Both the position numbers and the translations under genes were made by a program. Below are positions 57,498 to 64,000 of a DNA stretch of 64,000 nt, piece after piece (positions within the stretch are counted from its first letter, which is position 1; each line of letters begins with the position of its first letter). This stretch comes from Dipteronia dyeriana (lineage: Eukaryota > Streptophyta > Magnoliopsida > Sapindales > Sapindaceae), in the NCBI GenBank assembly GCA_032871835.1, contig CM065303.1, positions 53,172,597-53,236,596 on the forward strand, written 5' to 3'. The notes under the pieces are model-generated. The model was not told the DNA's origin. It saw nothing but the letters and a program-made list of their open reading frames with translations, and did not search any database.

Positions 57498-58388
57498 GGG
57501 GCCGTTTGGTACGGTGGTATTTTTATTAGGGATGAGAATCTAAAAGCATTCTCATGTATGGTAGTAGGTTTGAGTTTTTTATTTCTCGGGAAAGTGAATC
57601 CTATGGGAATACTTTGCCATGGGATAATGTGATTCCCATCAAAATAGGTGGGTTTCATATTACGTTCATCTGATTCCCACCGTGGGACCCACCATCATTA
57701 AAAAAATAATTATTTTATTTTCTTGTTTTTTGTTTTTCACGTTGCTTCTCAACAACAATACCAAAAATCCCCAATTTTCAATCTAAAATATTTAATCAAA
57801 ACACAATCATAACTACAAATAATATTATATTAAACCATTATCAAATCAGCATTTCAAACATCATTGCAAGTGTAATTTTTTTTTGATGATGACGATGACG
57901 ATGACAATGGCAAGATTCGATGAAGATGACGACGGCGAGGTTCGATGAAAATGACAACGGCGAACAGAGACCGGAGACGTCAACGGCGAGCTTCGATGAT
58001 GACGGCGAGGTTCGATGACGACGCGACGGCGAGCTTCGATGAAGGCGATGACGCGACGGCGAGCTTCAATGGTGCCGGTGACGACGACGACGACGACGAC
58101 GTGGAGACGATCTGGAGAGACCAGATCCATTTCTTTGGTTAAGTTAGACTTCTTTTTTTTTTTTTTAGTTTTTAATAATAATAATAATAATAAAACAAAT
58201 TCTCATATATAACAAAACGTTGTTACTTGATATTCTCATATACAACCAAACGTTGTTACTTGATATTCTCATGAATCCTACATAATATTTTCATGTACAC
58301 ACATGTACAAGTTTCCCATGAATCACATCACTGGGTTTTACTTTATCAGGAATCACATTATTTTGATTACCCCATACCAAACGACCCC
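57498..58388. mobile_element. PIF/Harbinger-type MITE (891 bp, TSD TTA)
   Basis: The ends are GGGGCCGTTTGGTACGGTGG and, inverted, GGGGTCGTTTGGTATGGGGT, flanked by TTA at 57495-57497 and 58389-58391. Subterminal ATTCCCA, GTGATTCC and GTTTCAT motifs recur on both sides. The middle (57885-58125) is a GA/GAC/GCGACGGCGAGCTTC repeat that leaves Asp/Arg-rich open frames on both strands but no transposase. Confidence 0.85.
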
Positions 58389-58903
58389 TTATGGAAAACA
58401 AAATTTTGATTGATTGCAATAAAGCATTTCATCAAGCAGAATTATGATATATTATCATATCGATCCAATAATTTTGGTAAAACACATTTTACAATAGGAA
58501 ATACGTTATAGAAGATTTTTGGGGAAATTGATCGGATGCTCTCACATTTTTCTCAATGATTTGCAAGGTTTGAGATCAATCTACCAAAAAGAGGCATGTA
58601 ACTCGATATACTACTTTAATGGCAATTCATCTTTTAAAAAAAATTATGCTTCCATTTATTATGCAATCACTCTAAAGATATCATAACACCAAGTTTTATT
58701 GCAACAGGTTCAGCCAAGTCTCACAAAGTTATGTGTTTTTTTTTTCCTTCTTTAATTTTGACTTGGCAAGATCATCCGTACAAGCACCGTTTGAATAGCA
58801 ACTCCTAACGCAAGGACGAGTCTGAAGGTTTCTTGATATATGATTTTTTAGGTAAAAGTGAAACTCAAACCTTTGTCACAAATGTAAACGGGAAAGTGAT
58901 AAT
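58389..58903. other. Intergenic DNA before gypsy LTR
   Basis: No gene or recognisable element is seen. Confidence 0.4.
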
Positions 58904-59515
58904 TGTGGTAGCCAAAAACGTGCCCTAGGCCCAACATTGAAGCCCATGAAAAGTCCAGCAAGTGATTCAGGTCAAGCTCATGTTTTACGAGTCGACCCTA
59001 GAACTAGTCAGCTGAGCTAACAGCTTATTGACTTGGTCTAACTTCAGATGTTATCAGATAACAATAGAAGTGACAGTTTCAGTGAAATTAAAACAGCATA
59101 TCCCTTGAAATATGGCCTTGATCTTAGGGTCCCACGAGCAGCTGAGCCACCCTTGGTGAAGCCAATAGATACATCTCTCGTGTGACAAAAAAATCTCTCG
59201 GATTTCTTAAACAACTAAAAGTTTTTTGGGGTGTTGAAACCCTGCCCAAATCTCAAACCACTGGAATCACTTAGTTTTTACGTTCCCTACAGTCAACAAA
59301 CCAGTTGTTTCCCTCTGTACATTAAACAATACCATGCTAAGCCCAAGTAAAATTAGGCCAAATTCGGGGATCAACCAATATTTCTTTGTATGTCATTTCT
59401 TTTTGTAGGTTAATAAAGCAGTCGACAACCTTGGTTTGACAAGGATCAGACTAAGTTTCTTGGACCTAATTTACATCCAGTCCAGTTCACATTAATTGTA
59501 GATCGACCATCTACA
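58904..59515 (+). repeat. Probable 5' LTR of gypsy element
   Basis: It runs from TGTGGTAGCC to CATCTACA, TG...CA ends, followed by a primer-like sequence. The left limit is less sure because the 3' LTR is not in the window. Confidence 0.5.
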
Positions 59516-59516
59516 G

Positions 59517-59536
59517 TTTGACGCTTATCGTGAGGC
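59517..59536 (+). promoter_or_regulatory. Probable primer region of gypsy element
   Basis: TTTGACGCTTATCGTGAGG occupies the place of the TTTGGCGCC...GTGGGG block typical of Tat elements, with several C-to-T or G-to-A type changes. Confidence 0.5.
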
Positions 59537-59588
59537 CCTTTACAACTTTATTACGAGCAAATTGATTCGAGGCAACGACCCACAGGAA

Positions 59589-60776
59589 ATGCCAGGAGAC
59601 GGAAATCCACCAATTGTCGAGGAGCAGATCATCGAACTAACTGCTCAAATAATATCGAATGCGGAAAAGCTGCGAGAACTCGTAGCATAAAACGCAGCAA
59701 TACGGACCCGTAACACGGAGCTGCAAGCTATAGTCGAAGGCACACCTAACATCGTGCCACTAGCCCTTCCAGTCCATGAGGTTGAAACCAAAAAAAGTGT
59801 CGACAGGACAGCCCCGGTAACGCCAACAGTGGATTCCCAAACGCTAGAGCAAATGAACGCCGGTGAGGAAGCGAACCCCATAGCACAACTTCGACGATTC
59901 AACCTGATGCAGATCCGGTCAATATGTCGACCCCTAGGGAACTCCATGCGAACCAAACCAGAGTGGCGGCTAGTAGTCGAAGAACACCTTTAGGACCCAT
60001 GTATCCCTTTAGTCGACTCTAGAACTGGTAAAATTCAATCCAGTTCTATATATTTTTGTTGATCCGAAACTTTCTCGCAGGTTTACGGAAATGGAAGCTC
60101 TCGAACAATGAATTCCAAGAGTCCCAGCCTCTATCAAGAAGGGCACGACAAACAGCTTCACAGACTCCCCGTTTGTCGATGTGATCTCCTTGGTCGACAT
60201 GCCCAGAAAATTCAACTTCCCAAATATGAAGCAGTTCGAGGACACGATAGATCTGGACAACCATATCGCGTAATACAAACAACATATGTTCGTCGTAGGG
60301 ATCCCACGCAACCTCAGAGAAGCATGCATGTGTAAAGTGTTCAAATCCAGCCTCAACGGTCCCGCTCCACAATGGTATACAAACTTACCTAAAAATTCTA
60401 TATCATTTTTTACGCAACTTACAGATACGTTCGTGGAACAATTCGAGAACAACCAAAAACTAGAGAAGTAGTCGAACGACCTCTACACCATATCCCAGAG
60501 ACACGGTGAAAACCTGAGGATTTTTTTCGAACACTTCAACATGGAGAAGGTACAGATCCCGTATTGTAACCAAGTGATTGCCATTTCCATATTTAGGAAA
60601 AGGCTTTAGATCGACTTTGACCACTATAAAGAACTCACCTAATACTAGTGCAAGACAATGAAAGACGTGCTGGCAAAAGCATGGCCTCAGATCAAATGGG
60701 AGGAGGATGAGGCCAACAATGTCGTACAAGCGAATAATTACGCCAACAGAAGAAACAATCATGTCGATTGAAGATT
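59589..60776 (+). pseudogene. gypsy gag
   Basis: ATG 59589 opens MPGDGNPPIVEEQIIEL. TAA at 59688-59690 interrupts it. The gag core at about 60220-60560 has VVGIPRNLREACMCKVF, SLNGPAPQWYTNLPKNSI, FFTQLTDTFVEQFE and DLYTISQRHGENL in shifting frames, followed by a KTMKDVLAKAWPQIKWEED block near 60655. At least two frameshifts and four stops are present. Confidence 0.85.
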
Positions 60777-61319
60777 AGCTAACAGACAAGTCGAATCCTA
60801 CCAAACAGGGGATTGTCGTGGCAATTAGTCCCGCTATAACGAACCAGAGATAGGAATTCGTATGGGAAAAATAAACTGAGATCAGGTCGATCACGAATTC
60901 TAGTCCAAGAGTACAACCTTAGCATCGAACATGTCGATCTCGTAGCATTTATGATAGAAATGGGAAACACAGTCAGGTAGGCAAGGAAGATGAAGGCTCC
61001 CCGAAATAATCAAGATGGGAGTCCACCAGAGCCTCTTCAACACGACAGGGTCACCAATTTTAATGCAGATAGATCAGAAGTCAGCAGTGTGACCCATTCA
61101 GACACACTCGGCAAGGGTCGAATTTGGAGATCCAACCTATAAGAGAGCATGAGACGAAGATTGACGAAACCATCACTTTTAGAGCACCTGACAAATCAGA
61201 TTTGTTCACCCCTCATCATGATGTTTTAGTCATTTCATTACATATAGCTAATTGTTTAACTAAAAGAATTTTGATCGACAATGGTATTTCATGCAATATA
61301 TTGTTTTACATTGCACTTA

Positions 61320-61787
61320 TGGTGCGATTGGTTCGTAGGACAGGACGGGACAAAGTGGGATAATTTTTTCTTGTCCCACATTTGGTGCGTCTTTAATAAT
61401 GGACCGGAAGTGAGAATGTGGTACAAAAATCACTAAATTTTGTCACACTCAAGACCCTAGGACAAGGTTGGCCCATGACATTGGATAAGTACGAAAAGAA
61501 TACTTTACCCTTTAAATTTTCAAAAAATTACAAACATGTTTAATAATAATATATCATTGCATATATTATTATATTTTAATGTTATATATAATAACATATA
61601 ATTAATTAATATATTTAATAATACATATAATGTTATATATATTGTAGAATAATAATAATATATATTATAATATTATATAATATATATAAATATATATGTA
61701 ATAATTATAACATTATATATATATTATTGCTTGAATGCTTTGAGATCTAGTTAGAAGTAAATTATTATAGAATATATATGTGTGTAT

Positions 61788-61860
<73 letters not shown>

Positions 61861-62041
61861 AGGGGCACTCTAGTAATTTGAATCTATTGTATCCTCTTGT
61901 CCTAGCCATACCAAACACATAACAGTACAATTAATAGTTCTATCCGAGGCCTTCCAAACATAATACGAAACAACTGTTCTGTCTTGTCCCGGTCCGTTCC
62001 GCCTTGTCATGTCCCATCTTGTCCTCGTACCAAATGCACCC
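61320..62041. mobile_element. Harbinger-like element in gypsy protease (722 bp, TSD TTA)
   Basis: The ends are TGGTGCGATTGGTTCGTAGG and, inverted, GGGTGCATTTGGTACGAGG, with TTA at 61317-61319 and 62042-62044. Subterminal GGACAGGACGGGACA-type motifs occur at both ends in inverted orientation. The middle is extremely A/T-rich and includes a (TA)n run at 61795-61858. No coding frame is seen. The family also includes the 30762 fragment. Confidence 0.88.
61795..61858. repeat. (TA)n microsatellite
   Basis: About 30 TA units lie inside the Harbinger-like element. Confidence 0.95.
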
Positions 62042-62305
62042 TTAGGGAAATAAGTTGTCGATTGACAGTATTAATTGGATTCAGTTGCGAGAAAAAGAGC
62101 AATCTAGACGAGATCGTGCTACTAGTCTACACTGATGAAGTGAACCTCAACATCAACTTTTTGGTGCTCGATAGTCCCTTTTCGTACAACGTCATCCTAC
62201 CCTAGATACAGTAGATGAAAGGTGTCCCATCGACCTACCATCAGCTGATTCGATTTCCCACTAAGTGGGGAATAGAGAGATCAAAGGTGAACAAAGTGCA
62301 GCAAG

Positions 62306-63089
62306 TAGAGTTGCAAATTTTCCCTTGGATCCCCAAATCACCACGTTCTCATCCCTATTTTGGAATATTATTTTTGAAAAAAATGTGGAAATGGGTGGGG
62401 TAGGGATGAGTTTCATCCTTAAATTGAAATAGGGATAGGGATAGGGAGACTCCCTCCATCCCCATTTCCCCATTTTTCCCACAAATATATTGAAATTGGG
62501 TTGGGGATGGGGGAGACTATTTCCATCCCTATCTCCCAATATTCTCCAAAACAGATATATATATATATTTTTAAAAAAATATTCTTTGAAACCTAACTAA
62601 GTAACTATATAAACTCATTATCTTTTAACTTCAAAAGTCAAAACCTAAAATCTAAAGTTGTTCGCCGACTGTGTGTTCTCTTTTATCCCCATTCTCTCTT
62701 GTGCAGTGTGCTATAACATAAAGCTTCCTCACATCCTTACCATATTAAACCATTTCTTATTTCACTATTTTTTTAGTTCTTTCTCTCGATCCTCTAATCT
62801 ATCTACAACAGTTTTGACTCATCTTTGACAGCGAGCTGTCTCTTTGTAGCTTGAATCTCCAATTCATTGTTTAAATTTGTAATTTTTAGTCAAACAGAGA
62901 AATGGGGAAAAACAGTGAAAACGGAAAAAATGGGGAACTGGGGTTGGGGATGGAGATACCTCCCCCCAAAATTTTTCATCCCTATTTTCCTCAAATGGGG
63001 AAATGAGTTAGGATAAGGAAGGGTCTGGGAAGTGAGGATGGGGATAGGGGGACCCATATCCATCCTCATTTCCCTAATGTGCAACCCTA
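62306..63089. mobile_element. hAT-type MITE in gypsy pol (784 bp, TSD GCAGCAAG)
   Basis: GCAGCAAG is at 62298-62305 and 63090-63097, a perfect 8-bp duplication. The ends TAGAGTTGCAAATTTTCCC and, inverted, TAGGGTTGCACATTAGGG match hAT-type TAG-G/A-GTTG termini. Subterminal CATCCCCATTTCCCC-type motifs recur in inverted orientation at both sides. The open frames inside have no transposase motifs. Confidence 0.93.
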
Positions 63090-63097
63090 GCAGCAAG

Positions 63098-64000
63098 AGA
63101 TTGCTACCAGAACACCATGAAGAAGAAGAATGAGCTACTGTAGCAATTACAGGAACCTGCGCTTGAATCGACCCCCGACAAACCAAAAATGGAAAAGCTC
63201 GACAAAGTGTTGATCCATCCAGATCATCCGAAACATAAAGTGCTAATTGGTTCGATGCTACCCGAAGAAATCCGGAGACAGTTAGTCGAATTCCTAAAAG
63301 AACACCACGAGAGTTTCGATTGGTCACACTCCGACATGGTATGAATCGACCCAGAGGTAATTGTTCATTGTTTGCGGTTAGACTCTGACCATCCACCTGT
63401 AAAAAAAGAAAGAAGGAAATTTACATCAGAAGGAACAAAATAATCAATGAAGAAGTGTAAAAACTAATCGACATCGGGTTTGTCAGAGAAGTAAACTACC
63501 TATAATGGCTAGCAAACATCGTGGTCTTAAATAAGAAAAATAGAAAGCGATGTGTCTCTATCGACTTCACGGATCTCAATAAGGCATGCCTAAAAGATCC
63601 CTTTCCCCTATCATACATCGACATGTTGGTCGACGCCACGGTAAGACACGAGTTGCTCAGCTTCATGGACGCCTTCTCCGGATACAACCAGATCCTAATG
63701 CATCTGAATGACTAGGAAAATACCGATTTCATCACCGAACAAGGTATTTTCTGTTATAAAGTAATGTCATTTGGTTTGAAAAATACAGATGAGACCTACC
63801 AGTGACTAGTCAACAAGATGTTCGTAGAAATGCTTGGGTCGACGATGGAGGTCTACATCGATGACATGTTGGTCAAGTCCCTCATCGCACAAGAACATAT
63901 AGACCATTTGAAGCAGTCGTTCGACATGCTCGACAAATATGGTATGAAGCTAAACCCTACTAAATGCTCATTCTAGGTGTCGTTAGGAAAAATTTTAGGT
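63098..64000 (+). pseudogene. gypsy reverse transcriptase (cut by window end)
   Basis: After an upstream pol linker (PEEIRRQLVEFLKEHHESF near 63262-63318) with stops, RT reads DFTDLNKACLKDPFPL, SFMDAFSGYNQILM (about 63661), CYKVMSFGLKN (about 63751) and the intact VYIDDMLVKS (63850-63879), then KLNPTKCSF. Stops at 63714, near 63806 and near 63975 break it. Confidence 0.9.

Larger units (their letters stand above)
61124..62205 (+). pseudogene. gypsy protease, split by a transposon
   Basis: The left part has LTKRILIDNGISCNILFY (61258-61312), an active-site box IDNG where the family has DxG/S. The Harbinger-like element (61320-62041) follows at once. The right part resumes TVLIGFSCEKKSNLDEIVLL and FLVLDSPFSYNVILP, ending with TAG near 62203. 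Confidence 0.82.
58904..64000 (+). mobile_element. Decayed Ty3/gypsy element, Tat type (runs off window)
   Basis: A probable LTR, primer region, gag, protease and RT follow in the gypsy order. The many stops include numerous CGA, CAG or TGG-derived ones, and two DNA transposons interrupt the protease and pol regions. The RT and gag blocks resemble the Tat/Retand lineage of plant polyproteins. The RNase H, integrase and 3' LTR would lie beyond the right edge. Confidence 0.88.

Noticed and set aside
57945..58212. Asp/Arg-rich frames in the Harbinger-type MITE as genes
   Set aside because: They are produced by a short GAC/GCG repeat, occur on both strands and lack any domain.
1..64000. CRISPR arrays, operons, riboswitches or bacterial features
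   Set aside because: The sequence is plant nuclear, with introns and retrotransposons; the tandem repeats here lack the spacer pattern of CRISPR.
1..64000. True tRNA or rRNA genes
   Set aside because: Only primer sites and SINE-like boxes matching tRNA fragments were seen; no complete cloverleaf or rRNA was recognised.

Overview
This window reads as plant nuclear DNA, from a flowering plant. It is AT-rich, with small multi-exon genes, GT-AG introns, LTR retrotransposons primed by initiator tRNA-Met, LINE remains, TIR elements and an endogenous pararetrovirus. I could not fix the species. Only two intact host genes were found. A six-exon minus-strand gene at 31585-34558 encodes a Nudix Ap4A hydrolase of the NUDT25 type. 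A four-exon plus-strand gene at 54920-57116 encodes a small conserved plant protein that I recall as the ESSS/NDUFB11-type subunit of mitochondrial complex I.

1-27925 is a nested retrotransposon block. A Ty1/copia element (1-7631, entering inside its 5' LTR) sits in a remnant of a gag-only LTR family whose LTRs start TGTAAGGACC. A second member of that family follows (7919-14015). Its 3' LTR is interrupted by a reverse-oriented copia element (from 14016) with a 535-bp LTR, an internal deletion and a lost 5' end. That copia element carries a reverse solo LTR of the TGTAAGG family (14843-19463, TSD AGATC). This solo LTR in turn carries a solo LTR of another family starting TGTTAGG (15984-18846, TSD CAGCG). 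A 5'-truncated TGTTAGG-family element (about 23324-27925) follows, with one intact 353-codon reading frame.

27926-45944 is gene-poor. It holds a hAT-type element (29267-30733), a Harbinger-like fragment (30762-31026), the Nudix gene, a LINE RNase H remnant split by a 2-kb TIR element that carries an exon-like segment (36057-38058), two tRNA-derived SINE-like sequences, a degenerate L1-type LINE (41262-43970), a 4 x 45-bp tandem array and two inverted-repeat elements.

45945-53625 is a unit-length, decayed endogenous caulimovirid on the minus strand. It has a TATA box, a tRNA-Met primer site, a first frame covering coat protein, protease, reverse transcriptase and RNase H, and a second frame that starts in an ATGA overlap with the first. 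A (TA)n tract abuts one end. The complex-I-type gene follows, with a Harbinger-type MITE (57498-58388) behind it.

58904-64000 is a decayed Ty3/gypsy element of the Tat type. It is interrupted by a Harbinger-like element (61320-62041, TSD TTA) and a hAT element (62306-63089, perfect 8-bp TSD GCAGCAAG), and it runs off the right edge.
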